From contig WHSR01000052.1 of NCBI GenBank assembly GCA_009379995.1, positions 1-39,413 on the forward strand: a stretch of DNA of 39,413 nt, written 5' to 3'. This document shows, piece after piece, positions 7,599-20,240 of the stretch. The translations under genes were made by a program, and so were the position numbers. The first letter of the stretch is position 1. Every line of letters begins with the position of its first letter. This stretch comes from Streptosporangiales bacterium. Lineage in GTDB: Bacteria > Actinomycetota > Actinomycetes > Streptosporangiales > WHSR01. Under the pieces are notes generated by a model. It saw nothing but the letters and a program-made list of their open reading frames with translations. It searched no databases and was not told where the DNA came from.

Positions 7599-8675
7599 GT
7601 GCGGGTTCTTGCCGCCATGTCCGGTGGTGTCGACTCGGCTGTGGCCGCGGCCCGTGCCGTCGAGGCCGGGCACGACGTGGTCGGGGTGCACCTGGCACTG
7701 TCCACCAACCCGAAGTCGTACCGCACCGGTGCCCGCGGCTGCTGCACGCTCGAGGACGCCCGGGATGCCCGACGCGCCGCCGACGTCATCGGCATCCCGT
7801 TCTACGTGTGGGACCTCGCCGAGCGCTTCGACCGCGACGTGGTACAGGACTTCGTTGCCGAGTACGCCGCCGGCCGTACGCCCAACCCGTGCCTGCGCTG
7901 CAACGAGAAGATCAAGTTCGCGGCGGTGCTAGATCGGGCGCTGGCGCTCGGGTTCGACGCCGTGTGTACCGGCCACCACGCGCGGCTGGAGCGCGGTCTG
8001 CTGCGCCGCAGCGTGGACGCGGCCAAGGACCAGTCGTACGTCCTCGCCGTTGTCACCAGCGAACAGCTCGCCCACGCGATGTTCCCGCTCGGCGATTCCA
8101 CGAAGGAGGAGGTCCGAATGGAGGCCGCGCGCCGTGGGCTTGCCGTGGCCGACAAGCCGGACAGCCACGACGTGTGCTTCGTCGCCGACGGCGACACGGC
8201 TGGTTTCCTTGCCGAACGCCTGGGCCGGGCACCGGGGAGCGTCGTGGACACCGAGGGCTCCGTCGTGGGTGAGCACGAGGGTGCGTACGCGTTCACCATC
8301 GGTCAGCGGCGGGGGCTGGGGCTCGGCCGGCCGTCGCCCGACGGGCGGCCCCGGTACGTCCTCGACATCAAGCCGGCGGCCAACACCGTCACCGTCGGTC
8401 CCGAGGCCGCGCTCGATGTCGACGAGATCGTGGGGGAGCGTCCGGTGTGGAGCGGCTGTGCGCCCCCTGCCGGCGCCATCGACTGCGCCGTTCAGCTCCG
8501 GGCGCACGGAGAGACGTTCGGCGCTACGGCATGGCCCGATGGCGACCGGATCCGGCTGCGGCTGCACCGCCCGGCCCGGGCGGTGGCCAAGGGGCAAGCC
8601 GCCGTCCTCTACGACGGCGACGTGGTGCTCGGCTCCGCGACCATCGCGGCGACGACCCGTTCCGCCGCGGTGTGA
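7599..8675 (+). CDS. mnmA: tRNA-specific 2-thiouridylase MnmA
   Basis: A 358-residue protein that puts sulfur on U34 of Lys, Glu and Gln tRNAs. It has the PP-loop ATP motif SGGVDSAV near the N-terminus, [12 protein letters not shown] with the catalytic Cys near 101, [16 protein letters not shown], and DSHDVCFV with the second Cys near 193 that carries the persulfide. The C-terminal beta-barrel follows. GTG 7599 is chosen because GGGGGAG (7584-7590) sits 8 nt upstream. GTG 7590 is in frame but overlaps that ribosome binding site. The gene directly follows the cysteine desulfurase that would supply sulfur, and both essential cysteines are present. Confidence 0.95.
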   Translation: MRVLAAMSGGVDSAVAAARAVEAGHDVVGVHLALSTNPKSYRTGARGCCTLEDARDARRAADVIGIPFYVWDLAERFDRDVVQDFVAEYAAGRTPNPCLRCNEKIKFAAVLDRALALGFDAVCTGHHARLERGLLRRSVDAAKDQSYVLAVVTSEQLAHAMFPLGDSTKEEVRMEAARRGLAVADKPDSHDVCFVADGDTAGFLAERLGRAPGSVVDTEGSVVGEHEGAYAFTIGQRRGLGLGRPSPDGRPRYVLDIKPAANTVTVGPEAALDVDEIVGERPVWSGCAPPAGAIDCAVQLRAHGETFGATAWPDGDRIRLRLHRPARAVAKGQAAVLYDGDVVLGSATIAATTRSAAV

Positions 8676-8687
8676 GCAGGAGGTCTC

Positions 8688-9515
8688 ATGGAGATCGGCG
8701 TGTGCACCTTCGTGACCGATGAGAGCATCGGGCCGGCGGAGCTCGGGCGGGCGCTGGAGGAGCGCGGGTTCGAGTCGCTGATGGTCGCCGAGCACTCACA
8801 CTTCCCGGTGAAGCGCGAGACGCCGCGTGTCGCCGACCTGCCGCGCCACTACTTCCGTACCCTCGACCCGCTCGTGACGCTCACCGCGGCGGCCTCGGTG
8901 ACCCGGCGTCTCTCGGTCGGCACCGCCATCGCCCTGGTGATCGAGCGCGACCCGATCCACCTCGCCAAGGAGATGGCGAGCCTCGACCAGATCTCGGGCG
9001 GCCGGGCGGTCTTCGGCGTCGGCGCCGGGTGGGTCCGCGAGGAGATGCGGAACCACGGCACGGACGCGCGGACCCGCACGGCCCTGCTCCGCGAGCGCGT
9101 CCTGGCGATACGGGCGATCTGGACCCAGGACGAGGCGGAGTACCACGGCAGGTACGTCGACTTCCACCCGATCCAGCAGTGGCCCAAGCCGGTCCAGCGG
9201 CCGCACCCGCCGATCCTGGTCGGCGGCGAGGGTCCGAGGATGATGGAGCAGGCGGTCGAGTACGGCGACGGCTGGATGCCCCGGGCCATGCTCGGACTGG
9301 ATGTGCTGAGCGAGAAGCTCGCCGAGGTACGGCGACGCGCCGAGGAACGGGGCCGGCGGCCGCCCTCGGTGACCGTGTTCGGCGCCGCTCCCGAGCGCGC
9401 CGATCTGGACCGCTTCGCCGAGGAAGGCGTCGACCGGGTACTCCTTCTGCTGCCCACCCTTCCCCGCGACGAGACGCTGCGTACGCTCGACGACTTCGCG
9501 GCGCTGCTGCCCTAG
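8688..9515 (+). CDS. LLM-class F420-dependent oxidoreductase
   Basis: A 275-residue luciferase-like TIM-barrel protein. Typical features are MEIGVCTFVTDE at the first strand, MVAEHSHFP, the RDPIHLAKEMASLDQISGGR block, FGVGAGWVREEM, and PPILVGGEGPRMMEQAVEYG followed by DGW. These match the actinobacterial F420-type (TIGR03619-like) subgroup, so F420 rather than FMN is the probable cofactor. The substrate is unknown. AGGAGG stands just upstream of the ATG. It sits 12 bases after mnmA and 26 bases before the MetE-like gene, which has its own promoter candidate. Confidence 0.85.
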   Translation: MEIGVCTFVTDESIGPAELGRALEERGFESLMVAEHSHFPVKRETPRVADLPRHYFRTLDPLVTLTAAASVTRRLSVGTAIALVIERDPIHLAKEMASLDQISGGRAVFGVGAGWVREEMRNHGTDARTRTALLRERVLAIRAIWTQDEAEYHGRYVDFHPIQQWPKPVQRPHPPILVGGEGPRMMEQAVEYGDGWMPRAMLGLDVLSEKLAEVRRRAEERGRRPPSVTVFGAAPERADLDRFAEEGVDRVLLLLPTLPRDETLRTLDDFAALLP

Positions 9516-9528
9516 CGTCGCCTCTGGC

Positions 9529-9534
9529 TACGCT
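9529..9534 (+). promoter_or_regulatory. -10 box of a leaderless promoter for the MetE-like gene
   Basis: TACGCT lies 7 nt before the GTG at 9542 in a 26-base gap with no Shine-Dalgarno. The spacing matches other leaderless candidates in the window. No clear -35 is visible. Confidence 0.35.
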
Positions 9535-9541
9535 CGGGCAC

Positions 9542-12678
<3,137 letters not shown>

Positions 12679-12776
12679 GACCTCGCGTCCCCGTCTGCCC
12701 GCGTGACCTCTAACGTTTGGGCTGCAGTTCGTCACGGTGGGTGTCTGTTTGGTTTCCCCAAGTTGCCCCGAGGTCG

Positions 12777-12782
12777 TAGCCT
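12777..12782 (+). promoter_or_regulatory. -10 box of a leaderless promoter for the first GGDEF-EAL gene
   Basis: TAGCCT ends 6 nt before the ATG at 12789 with no Shine-Dalgarno in between. It lies in the 110-base gap after ligA, so the c-di-GMP gene is probably transcribed on its own. Confidence 0.4.
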
Positions 12783-12788
12783 CCCCTC

Positions 12789-14855
12789 ATGGCAGAGGGC
12801 ATCAAGAACCGGGACACCGAGCCACGGCCAGGATCGCCACTGTGGATTTACCTCGCCGTCGTGACGATCCTGGGGGCCGCCGTCCTCGCCCTGGCGATGT
12901 CCCGGCTGACCCCGGCGGACATTCAGCTCCTCGCGTCCAGTCCAGCCTTCTGGATCGTGGCCGGGCTCATCTGCTTCGGCGAACTGCGCCCCATCGTGAC
13001 GCCGGGCTCGACCGAGGAGGACGGCGGCACCACCTCGACGATCTTCACGTTCGCCCTGCTGCTGCACGTCGGGCTGCCGGTGGCGGCGCTGCTGCAGGCC
13101 GCCGCCACGGTGCTCGCCGGCGTACTGACCCGTAAGGCGCCGTTTCGCACCGCGTTCAACGTCGCCCAATATTGCCTGAGCCTCGGGGCCGCCGCGCTGA
13201 TCCTCCGCCTGTTCGAGGTTTCCCCGAGCCCTGCCGACCCGTGGGTGGTGGACGGCGCGCACCTGCTGATGGTCGGCCTGGCCGCGGCGGCCTACTTCGT
13301 CGCCAACGACGGTCTGGTCGGCACCGCGGTGGCACTGCACGAGAGGGAGCCGATCGCCCGCACCCTGCGGTCGGACCTGGCCTACCAGGCGCTGGTAAAC
13401 GTCGCGCTGCTCAGCATGTCGCCGATCGTCGTCGTGATCATGAATCGTGCCCCGGCGCTCCTCTCGCTGCTCGTGCTGCCACTCGTCGCGGTCTACACGA
13501 ACGCCTCGATCTCGCTCAAGCGCGAACACCAGGCCCACCACGACGGGCTGACCGGCCTCCCGAACCGCAAGCTGCTGATCACCCGCGCCGCGGAGGCGCT
13601 GTCCGACGCGCATCGGTACGAACGCAGGGTCGGGCTGTTGCTGCTGGACCTGGACCGATTCAAGGAGGTCAACGACACCCTGGGGCATCCGACCGGCGAC
13701 CGGCTGCTCCAGTTGGTCGCCTACCGGCTGCGGCACGGCGTGCGCCCCGGCGACATCGTCGCGCGGCTGGGTGGCGACGAGTTCGCGGTGCTGCTGCCCA
13801 GCGTGCGGGACACCTCGGCCGCCCGCGAGGTGGCGGCGCGGGTGCGCGCGGCGCTCGCCGAGCCTTTCCGGCTCGACGGGATGTTCTTCCACCTGGAGGC
13901 GAGCATCGGCGTCGCGCTCTGCCCCGACCACGCCCCCGATTGCCAGCTGCTGCTGCAGCGTGCCGACGTGGCCATGTACGTGGCGAAGGAGCGCCGCCTC
14001 GGCGTGGCGATCTACGACGCCGCCAAGGACCGCAACTCACCCGCCAGGCTCGGCCTGCTCGGCGAGCTGCGCCGGGCCATCGACCGCGGCGAGCTCGACC
14101 TGCACTACCAGCCGAAGGTGTCGGTCGCGGACGGCGAGGTCCTCGGCATGGAGGCGCTGGTCCGGTGGCACCATCCCGCCCGCGGGCTGATCTTGCCCGA
14201 GGAGTTCGTTCCGCTCGCCGAACAGTCGTACCTGATGCGAAGCCTCACCAGCTACGTCGTGGAGAGGGCGCTCGCGCAGGCGGCCGAGTGGTGGGCCGAC
14301 GGCCTGCGGGTTCAGATCGCCGTCAACATCTCCGCGCGCGACCTGCTCGACTCCAACCTCGTCGACGTCGTGTCGGCCGGACTGCTGCGCCATGACATTC
14401 CCCCGACCGCCGTGCAGATGGAGATCACCGAGCGGGTGTTCATGAACGAACCGGGCCATGCCATGGAGACCATAGAGGCGCTTGCCGGATCCGGGATCGC
14501 ACTGGCGCTCGACGACTTCGGCACCGGGTACTCGTCGCTGGTCCGCTTGCGCCGGCTGCCGGTACGGGAGATCAAGATCGATGCCTCGTTCGTGCGGCGT
14601 CTCGCCAATGGCGGGGACGACGCGGTGATCGTAGCCTCGATCATCGACCTGGCCCGGGCGCTGGGGATCAGTTCGGTGGCCGAGGGCGTAGAAAGCGAGG
14701 CAACGCTGGCGGCCCTTCGGGGGATGGACTGCGACGCGGCGCAGGGATGGCATCTCGGCCGGCCCATGGAAGCCGGCAGGGCCACCGCCTGGCTGGCCGA
14801 GCGGGTGCCGCGGCAACCCCTGCAGGCGGAGGATCCGTTCCTCCCCGCCCCGTAG
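12789..14855 (+). CDS. Membrane GGDEF-EAL protein (cyclic di-GMP synthase/phosphodiesterase)
   Basis: A 688-residue protein. Residues 18-240 contain about six hydrophobic segments, a membrane sensor region with no periplasmic domain. The GGDEF domain at about 250-410 has DLDRFKEVNDTLGH and an intact GGDEF (328-332). The RPGD at 319-322 is positioned as an inhibitory RxxD site. The EAL domain at about 425-680 has EAL (455-457), NISARDLL, EITERV, DDFGTGYSSL, KIDASFV and AEGVES. Both active sites look complete, so it may make and break c-di-GMP, with product feedback through the I-site. It stands alone between ligA and gatC. A second GGDEF-EAL gene lies at 24836. Confidence 0.92.
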   Translation: MAEGIKNRDTEPRPGSPLWIYLAVVTILGAAVLALAMSRLTPADIQLLASSPAFWIVAGLICFGELRPIVTPGSTEEDGGTTSTIFTFALLLHVGLPVAALLQAAATVLAGVLTRKAPFRTAFNVAQYCLSLGAAALILRLFEVSPSPADPWVVDGAHLLMVGLAAAAYFVANDGLVGTAVALHEREPIARTLRSDLAYQALVNVALLSMSPIVVVIMNRAPALLSLLVLPLVAVYTNASISLKREHQAHHDGLTGLPNRKLLITRAAEALSDAHRYERRVGLLLLDLDRFKEVNDTLGHPTGDRLLQLVAYRLRHGVRPGDIVARLGGDEFAVLLPSVRDTSAAREVAARVRAALAEPFRLDGMFFHLEASIGVALCPDHAPDCQLLLQRADVAMYVAKERRLGVAIYDAAKDRNSPARLGLLGELRRAIDRGELDLHYQPKVSVADGEVLGMEALVRWHHPARGLILPEEFVPLAEQSYLMRSLTSYVVERALAQAAEWWADGLRVQIAVNISARDLLDSNLVDVVSAGLLRHDIPPTAVQMEITERVFMNEPGHAMETIEALAGSGIALALDDFGTGYSSLVRLRRLPVREIKIDASFVRRLANGGDDAVIVASIIDLARALGISSVAEGVESEATLAALRGMDCDAAQGWHLGRPMEAGRATAWLAERVPRQPLQAEDPFLPAP

Positions 14856-14891
14856 ACCTGCCCGCGGGCAAAATAGGGGCGAGCGTGCCTC

Positions 14892-14897
14892 TAGGAT
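14892..14897 (+). promoter_or_regulatory. Possible -10 box for the gatCAB operon
   Basis: TAGGAT lies 72 nt before gatC. The -35 region (around 14869) is poor (CAAAAT). If used, it gives a roughly 65-base untranslated leader. Low confidence. Confidence 0.25.
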
Positions 14898-14969
14898 GAC
14901 GTAGGACCCGGCAGAGGCCGGCTGAACCACCCAACAAATCCCGCCGATCCGAGATAGCGGTTCGTTTCC

Positions 14970-15263
14970 ATGGCCATTACCCGTGACGAGGTCGCCCACC
15001 TCGCCCGACTTTCCCGGCTGGCGTTGGGCGACGACGAGCTCGACCACCTCGCCCCCCAGCTCGACGTGATCATCAGCTCGGTGGCCCGGGTGCAGGAGGT
15101 CGCGGCCGAGGACATCCCGCCGACGTCGCACTCGGTGCCGCTGACCAATGTGTTCCGGCCCGACGAGCGGCAGCCCTGCCTGGCGCCCGACGAGGCCCTC
15201 GCGGGCGCCCCCGCCGTCGAGGACGGGCGGTTCCGTGTCCCGCGGATCCTGGAGGAGGAGTAG
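14970..15263 (+). CDS. gatC: Asp/Glu-tRNA amidotransferase subunit C
   Basis: A 97-residue GatC with the family opening [19 protein letters not shown], and further on [16 protein letters not shown] and [14 protein letters not shown]. GatC is the small belt subunit that stabilises the GatA-GatB interface in the amidotransferase converting Glu-tRNA(Gln) and/or Asp-tRNA(Asn) to the amidated forms. gatA follows after 2 bases and gatB overlaps gatA, so the three make one operon. No strong Shine-Dalgarno is evident before the ATG. Confidence 0.95.
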   Translation: MAITRDEVAHLARLSRLALGDDELDHLAPQLDVIISSVARVQEVAAEDIPPTSHSVPLTNVFRPDERQPCLAPDEALAGAPAVEDGRFRVPRILEEE

Positions 15264-15265
15264 CG

Positions 15266-16762
15266 GTGGGCACCGATCTCATCCGCCTCACCGCTGCGGA
15301 GATGGCCGCCGTCATCGCCTCCGGCGAGACCTCCGCGGTCGAGGTCACCCGCGCCCACCTCGACCGGATCGCCGCGGTCGACGCCCGGGTCCACGCGTTC
15401 CTCCAGGTCGACACCGAGGGTGCGCTCGCCGCGGCCCGTTCGGTGGACGAGCGGCGGGCCGCCGGCGAGCTGCTCGGTCCGCTGGCCGGCGTGCCGATAG
15501 CCGTCAAGGACGTGTTCACCACCAAAGGGCTCCCGACCACCTGCGGCTCGCGGATTCTCGAGGGCTGGCGGCCGCCGTACGACGCCACGGTTGTACGCAG
15601 GCTGCGGGACGCCGGGATGGTGATCCTCGGCAAGACCAACATGGACGAGTTCGCGATGGGCTCGTCCACCGAGAACTCCGCGTACGGCCCCACCCGCAAC
15701 CCGTGGAACCTCGACCGGATACCCGGCGGATCCTCGGGCGGGTCGTCGGCCGCGGTGGCCTCCTACCAGGCCCCACTCGGGATCGGCACCGACACCGGTG
15801 GCTCGATCCGCCAGCCCGCCGCGGTATGCGGGATCGTCGGCGGCAAGCCGACCTACGGCGGCGTCTCCCGGTACGGTCTCGTCGCGTTCGCCTCCTCCCT
15901 CGACCAGGCGGGCCCGTTCGCCCGCACCGTGCTGGACGCCGCCCTGCTGCACGCGGCCATCGCCGGCCACGACCCGGCCGACACGACCTCGATCGACGCG
16001 CCGGTCCCGTCGGTCGTCGAGGCGGCGCGGGGGGCCGACGTCGCCGGCCTGCGGGTCGGCGTGGTCAAGGAGCTCGGCGGCGAGGGCTACCAGCCCGGCG
16101 TCCTGCGGCGGTTCGCTGAGGCGATCGAGCTGCTGGACTCGCTCGGCGCCAAGGTGACCGAGGTCTCCTGCCCGCACTTCGGCTACGCGCTCCCGGCCTA
16201 CTACCTGATCGCGCCGAGCGAGTGCTCGTCGAACCTCGCCCGGTTCGACGCCATGCGGTACGGCCTGCGGACCGGCGACGACGGGACGAGCAGCGCCGAG
16301 GAGGTCATGGCGGTCACCCGGGCGGCCGGTTTCGGCGCCGAGGTGAAGCGGCGCATCATGCTCGGCACGTACGCGCTGTCCAGCGGCTACTACGACGCCT
16401 ACTACGGCTCCGCGCAGAAGGTCCGCACGCTCATCTCGCGGGATTTTCAGGCGGCCTTCGAGCAGGTCGACGTGCTCGTCTCGCCGACGACCCCGACCAC
16501 GGCGTTCCCGATCGGCGAGCGGGTCGACGACCCGATGGCGATGTACCTGGCCGACCTGTGCACGATCCCGTCCAACCTCGCGGGCAACGCCGCGCTGTCC
16601 CTGCCCTGCGGGCTCGCGCCCGAGGACAACCTTCCGGTCGGCCTCCAGGTCATGGCGCCGGTGCTGGGCGACGACAGGCCCTACCGGGTGGCGGCCGCGC
16701 TGGAGGCCGGCTATGCCGACCGCTGGGGGCACCCGCTGCTGGAGGAGGCACCCGCGCTATGA
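15266..16762 (+). CDS. gatA: Asp/Glu-tRNA amidotransferase subunit A (amidase)
   Basis: A 498-residue amidase-signature protein that frees ammonia from glutamine for GatB. The Ser-cisSer-Lys triad is intact: K81 in PIAVKDVF, S156 in PGGSSGGS, and S180 in [10 protein letters not shown]. The flanking [30 protein letters not shown] and [20 protein letters not shown] blocks are characteristic of GatA rather than other amidases. GTG start at 15266, preceded by GGAGGAGTAG. The stop overlaps the gatB ATG (ATGA), so translation is coupled. Confidence 0.97.
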   Translation: MGTDLIRLTAAEMAAVIASGETSAVEVTRAHLDRIAAVDARVHAFLQVDTEGALAAARSVDERRAAGELLGPLAGVPIAVKDVFTTKGLPTTCGSRILEGWRPPYDATVVRRLRDAGMVILGKTNMDEFAMGSSTENSAYGPTRNPWNLDRIPGGSSGGSSAAVASYQAPLGIGTDTGGSIRQPAAVCGIVGGKPTYGGVSRYGLVAFASSLDQAGPFARTVLDAALLHAAIAGHDPADTTSIDAPVPSVVEAARGADVAGLRVGVVKELGGEGYQPGVLRRFAEAIELLDSLGAKVTEVSCPHFGYALPAYYLIAPSECSSNLARFDAMRYGLRTGDDGTSSAEEVMAVTRAAGFGAEVKRRIMLGTYALSSGYYDAYYGSAQKVRTLISRDFQAAFEQVDVLVSPTTPTTAFPIGERVDDPMAMYLADLCTIPSNLAGNAALSLPCGLAPEDNLPVGLQVMAPVLGDDRPYRVAAALEAGYADRWGHPLLEEAPAL

Positions 16763-18300
16763 CTACCTCTTCGGCCGCCGAGGCGACGTCCAGGAAACCG
16801 CGGATGACGCGGATGACGCCGTACGACGAGGCGATGGGCCGCTACGAGCCGGTGCTCGGCCTGGAGACGCACGTCGAGCTGGGCACGGCGACGAAGATGT
16901 TCTGCGGCTGTCCGACGACGTTCGGCGCGCCGCCGAACACCCATGTCTGCCCGGTCTGCCTGGGACTGCCCGGCTCGTTGCCGACGACGAACCGGGCGGC
17001 GATCGAGTTCACCACGATGATCGGGCTCGCGCTGAACTGCCGGATCGCCGAGTGGTGCCGGTTTGCCCGGAAGAACTACTTCTACCCGGACATGCCGAAG
17101 AACTTCCAGATCTCGCAGTACGACGAGCCGCTGTGCACCGACGGCTGGATGGACCTGGCGGCGGACGGAAAGACGTTCCGGATCGGCATCGAGCGGGTGC
17201 ATCTGGAGGAGGACACCGGCAAGTCCCTGCATGTCGGGTCGACCGGTCGCATCCACGGCGCCGACTACTCGCTGGTCGACTACAACCGGGCGGGCATCCC
17301 GCTCGTCGAGATCGTGACCAAGCCGATCGAAGCCACCGGCGCGCTGGCCCCGCAGGTGGCGCGGGCGTACGTCACCGAGCTGCGTGAGCTGATGCGGACA
17401 CTGGGCGTGTCCGACGTCCGCATGGAGGAGGGGTCGCTGCGCTGCGACGTCAACGTCTCCCTCATGCCGCGCGGTGCCTCCGAGTGGGGCACCCGAAGCG
17501 AGACCAAGAACGTCAACTCGCTGCGGTCGGTCGAACGGGCCGTGCGGCACGAGATCGAGCGCCAGGCCGGGGTGCTGGACGCTGGCGGCACCGTCGTGCA
17601 GGAGACCCGGCACTTCCACGAGGACACCGGCACCACGACGGCCGGCCGGAGCAAGGAGTACGCCCAGGACTACCGGTACTTTCCGGAGCCGGACCTGGTG
17701 CCGCTCGCGCCGTCCCCGGAATGGGTGGAGCAGCTGCGCGTATCCCTGCCCGAGCTGCCGTCCGCGCGGCGGGAGCGGCTGCAGAAGGAGTGGGGCCTTT
17801 CCGACTCCGAGATGGACGCCCTCCGCAACGCTGACGCGCTCGATGTGGTGGAAGCCACGGTCGCCGCGGGCGCGCCGCCGGCCCAGGCCTACAAGTGGTG
17901 GCTCAACGAGCTGTCCCGCCGGGCGACCGAGCAGGGAGTCGAGCTGGCCACGCTGCCGATCACGCCGGTACAGGTGGCGCGGGTCGCGGAGCTCGTCGCC
18001 GCGGGCACGCTCAACGACAAGCTGGCCCGGCAGGTGATCGAGGGCGTGCTGGCCGGCGAGGGCGACCCCGACGAGGTCGTACGGCGCCGCAACCTCGCGA
18101 TCGTGAGCGACGAGGGGGAGTTGGCGGCACTCGTGGACGCGGCCATCGCCGACAACCCCGACGTCGCCGAGAAGGTCCGCGGCGGGAAGGTGCAGGCCGC
18201 GGGCGCCCTGCTGGGCGCGGTAATGAAGGCCAGCAGTGGTCAGGCCGACGCACAGCGGGCCCGCGAGCTCATCCTGGAGAAGCTCGGCGTCCCGTCCTAG
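16759..18300 (+). CDS. gatB: Asp/Glu-tRNA amidotransferase subunit B
   Basis: A 513-residue GatB. Seen in order: [15 protein letters not shown], the cysteine cluster CGCPTTFG...[12 protein letters not shown] of the zinc site, [20 protein letters not shown], the [19 protein letters not shown] kinase-fold block, [27 protein letters not shown], and a helical plus YqeY-like tail from about 400 that contacts tRNA. It phosphorylates the Glu or Asp on the mischarged tRNA and amidates it with ammonia channelled from GatA. ATG 16759 overlaps the gatA stop. An upstream in-frame extension lies inside gatA and is not used. Confidence 0.97.
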   Translation: MTTSSAAEATSRKPRMTRMTPYDEAMGRYEPVLGLETHVELGTATKMFCGCPTTFGAPPNTHVCPVCLGLPGSLPTTNRAAIEFTTMIGLALNCRIAEWCRFARKNYFYPDMPKNFQISQYDEPLCTDGWMDLAADGKTFRIGIERVHLEEDTGKSLHVGSTGRIHGADYSLVDYNRAGIPLVEIVTKPIEATGALAPQVARAYVTELRELMRTLGVSDVRMEEGSLRCDVNVSLMPRGASEWGTRSETKNVNSLRSVERAVRHEIERQAGVLDAGGTVVQETRHFHEDTGTTTAGRSKEYAQDYRYFPEPDLVPLAPSPEWVEQLRVSLPELPSARRERLQKEWGLSDSEMDALRNADALDVVEATVAAGAPPAQAYKWWLNELSRRATEQGVELATLPITPVQVARVAELVAAGTLNDKLARQVIEGVLAGEGDPDEVVRRRNLAIVSDEGELAALVDAAIADNPDVAEKVRGGKVQAAGALLGAVMKASSGQADAQRARELILEKLGVPS

Positions 18301-18326
18301 CCCGGGTCCTAGCCCGCTTCACAGAC

Positions 18327-18373
18327 CCGGTGACCCGTGAAACCGACATTTCGGGTGCTGTTTTGGTCACCGG
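18327..18373. terminator. Bidirectional terminator hairpin between convergent gatB and sugar dehydrogenase genes
   Basis: CCGGTGACC (18327-18335) pairs perfectly with GGTCACCGG (18365-18373). Inside it, ACCCG/GAAA on the left can pair with TTTC/GGGT on the right around a short CCGACAT loop. A TTTT stretch lies just inside the right arm. It sits between two converging genes and overlaps the sugar dehydrogenase stop codon, so it plausibly ends both transcripts. Confidence 0.6.
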
Positions 18374-19494
18374 CCCTGTGATGCACGAAGTGGGATGACG
18401 AGGATCTTGTCGTCGCCATCCCGAGGGCTGCCGCGGCCGTCCTGGTTGCTCGTGGTCAGCCACAGCTGCCCGGAGGGCGCGACTACGACGGTGCGCAGCC
18501 GGCCGTACTCGCCGTCGTACAGCGCCCGAGGCTGGCTGAGTTTGCCATCCCGGCCGAGCGGGACCTGCCACAGCCGCTCGCCGCGCAGGGCGGCGACCCA
18601 CAGGCTCCCGCCGGCGATCGCGGCGCCGCTCGGTGACGCCTCCGCGGTGGTCCAGGTGAGCAGCGGGTTCGTGTACCTACCGCCGTCGGTGTCGCCCATT
18701 CCCTCGACCTCGGGCCAGCCGTAGTTGCGGCCCGGGCGGATGCGGTTGATCTCGTCGAAGCGGTTCTGGCCGAACTCGGTGGCGTACAGCCGGTCCTCGG
18801 CGTCGAAGGCGAGCCCTTGCACGTTGCGGTGGCCGTAACTCCACACCAGGGAGCCGAACGGGTTGTCCGGCGCAGGCTCGCCGTCCGGGGTCATTCGCAG
18901 GATCTTGCCGCCGAGCGAGTCCCGGTCCTGCGCCGGGTCGAGGAGACCGGCCTCGCCGGTCGCCGCGTACAGCATCCCGTCCGGGCCGAACGCGAGCCGC
19001 CCACCGTTGTGGATCGGAGCATGCGGGATGCCGTCGACGAGCACCTGCTGCGGCCCCAGCGGGCCGTCTGGCCGGTACCGGAAGCGGACGATCCGATTGT
19101 CCGACGACGAGGTGTAGTACGCGTACACCCACCGGTCCCGGGCGAAGCTCGGCGACACCGCGACGCCGAGCAGCCCGCCCTCGCCCTGGGGCTCGGCGCC
19201 CCGCACCTGGCCGACCTCGCTGACCTCACCGGACGGGGTGACCCGCAGCAGCCGGGTGCTGTCCCGCTCGGTCACCAGCGCGTCGCCGTCCGGCATGAAG
19301 GCGACGCCCCACGGCACCTCGAGGTCGCGGGCCAGCACCCGCGGCTCACCGGCCTCGGCTCGGCCCTGCGAGGCGTTGGTGGGTAACGGCGACGGGGTGT
19401 ACGAGGTGCCCTTGGGCTGAGCGGTACCGGGCACGCCTGTGCAGCCCGCGGCGAGCCCCGCCGCCAGCACGAGCAAAGCGGAGATCCTAAGCAT
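18367..19494 (-). CDS. PQQ-type glucose/sorbosone dehydrogenase-like lipoprotein
   Basis: A 375-residue secreted beta-propeller. MLRISALLVLAAGLAAGC is a lipoprotein signal peptide with lipobox Cys at about 18, followed by a Thr/Ser/Pro linker, so it should be anchored outside the membrane. Propeller motifs of the soluble glucose dehydrogenase/sorbosone dehydrogenase family are clear: VPWGVAFMPDGDALVTER, HNGGRLAFGPDGMLYAATGE, YGHRNVQGLAFD, EFGQNRFDEINRI, and GSLWVAALRGERLW. The cofactor is probably PQQ by family, but no PQQ synthesis genes are in the window. ATG 19494 gives the signal peptide. A GTG overlapping the TetR stop near 19577 would add about 29 residues in front of it and is less likely. 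Last gene of a three-gene minus-strand operon. Confidence 0.87.
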   Translation of the reverse strand: MLRISALLVLAAGLAAGCTGVPGTAQPKGTSYTPSPLPTNASQGRAEAGEPRVLARDLEVPWGVAFMPDGDALVTERDSTRLLRVTPSGEVSEVGQVRGAEPQGEGGLLGVAVSPSFARDRWVYAYYTSSSDNRIVRFRYRPDGPLGPQQVLVDGIPHAPIHNGGRLAFGPDGMLYAATGEAGLLDPAQDRDSLGGKILRMTPDGEPAPDNPFGSLVWSYGHRNVQGLAFDAEDRLYATEFGQNRFDEINRIRPGRNYGWPEVEGMGDTDGGRYTNPLLTWTTAEASPSGAAIAGGSLWVAALRGERLWQVPLGRDGKLSQPRALYDGEYGRLRTVVVAPSGQLWLTTSNQDGRGSPRDGDDKILVIPLRASQGR

Positions 19495-19571
19495 CGTTCC
19501 CGAGCGTATCCGGGTGAGCTCAGGCGACGCGGTAGACGCGGGAATCGACGTGGCGGTGGCGGTGGCGGGGG

Positions 19572-20222
19572 TCACGTTTCGTCCCCTCGCCGATCGGCGA
19601 GGAGGGCGTCGATGAGCCGGCCCGCGGCCTGCCCCATTTCCCGCCTGGCGGCCCGTGCGGCCCGCGCGTCCGGCACACCGGCGATGACCATGCCGGCCTG
19701 CACCAGCGCGCCGTAGACGAGGTGGGTGAGCGGCTCGGCCGGCTGCCGGCGCAGCGCGCCCACGGCCATGGCGTCCTCGAGCCCGATCCGGAGGAGGGTG
19801 CGAGCGCATCGGTCGTCCTGCACGCGATGCCATCGATCCCAGCCGAGCGCCGAGGGCCCCTCGCGCAGCATGACGCGCTGCACGGCGGGCTCGAGGCAGG
19901 CGTCGAGGAACGCCTCGGTCCCGGCGCGCAGCCGTCCCACCGGGTCGTCCACCCCGGCCGCGGCGGCCGCGACCCGGTCGGCGATGTCCTCCTCCAGCGA
20001 CTCGAAGACCGCGCGAAACAGGTCGTCCTTGCCGGAGAAGTGGTGGTAGAGAGCCCCGCGTGTGACGTCCGCGCGCCGCACGACCTCCTCGGTCGCGGCC
20101 TCCACGAAGCCCTTTTCCGCGAAGATCTCGGTCGCGGCGCGGACGAGCGCCGCGCGGGTCGTCTCGCCCTGCTCGGCCTTCCGCCCGCGCCAGGGGCGGC
20201 CTACGGAGTCGCTGCCCGGCAT
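19572..20222 (-). CDS. TetR-family transcriptional regulator
   Basis: A 216-residue TetR-type repressor. The N-terminal helix-turn-helix is recognisable at about residues 20-70: RAALVRAATEIFAEKGF, then EEVVRRADVTRGALYHHFSGKDDLFRAVFE. The rest is the helical ligand domain. It lies between a mycothiol-type enzyme gene and the sugar dehydrogenase gene, and probably controls both. The tandem TACAnACnGTnTGTA palindromes upstream of 20891 are its likely operators and would also cover the divergent patatin promoter. AAGGAAC lies about 9 nt before the ATG, giving a proper ribosome binding site. The inducer is unknown. Confidence 0.92.
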   Translation of the reverse strand: MPGSDSVGRPWRGRKAEQGETTRAALVRAATEIFAEKGFVEAATEEVVRRADVTRGALYHHFSGKDDLFRAVFESLEEDIADRVAAAAAGVDDPVGRLRAGTEAFLDACLEPAVQRVMLREGPSALGWDRWHRVQDDRCARTLLRIGLEDAMAVGALRRQPAEPLTHLVYGALVQAGMVIAGVPDARAARAARREMGQAAGRLIDALLADRRGDET

Positions 20223-20240
20223 GCGCTTGGCGTTCCTTCG

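Noticed and set aside
19495..19579. GTG near 19577 as the start of the sugar dehydrogenase, coupled to TetR
   Set aside because: It would place about 29 residues before a textbook lipoprotein signal peptide. ATG 19494 is the better start, though the GTGA overlap with the TetR stop is noted.
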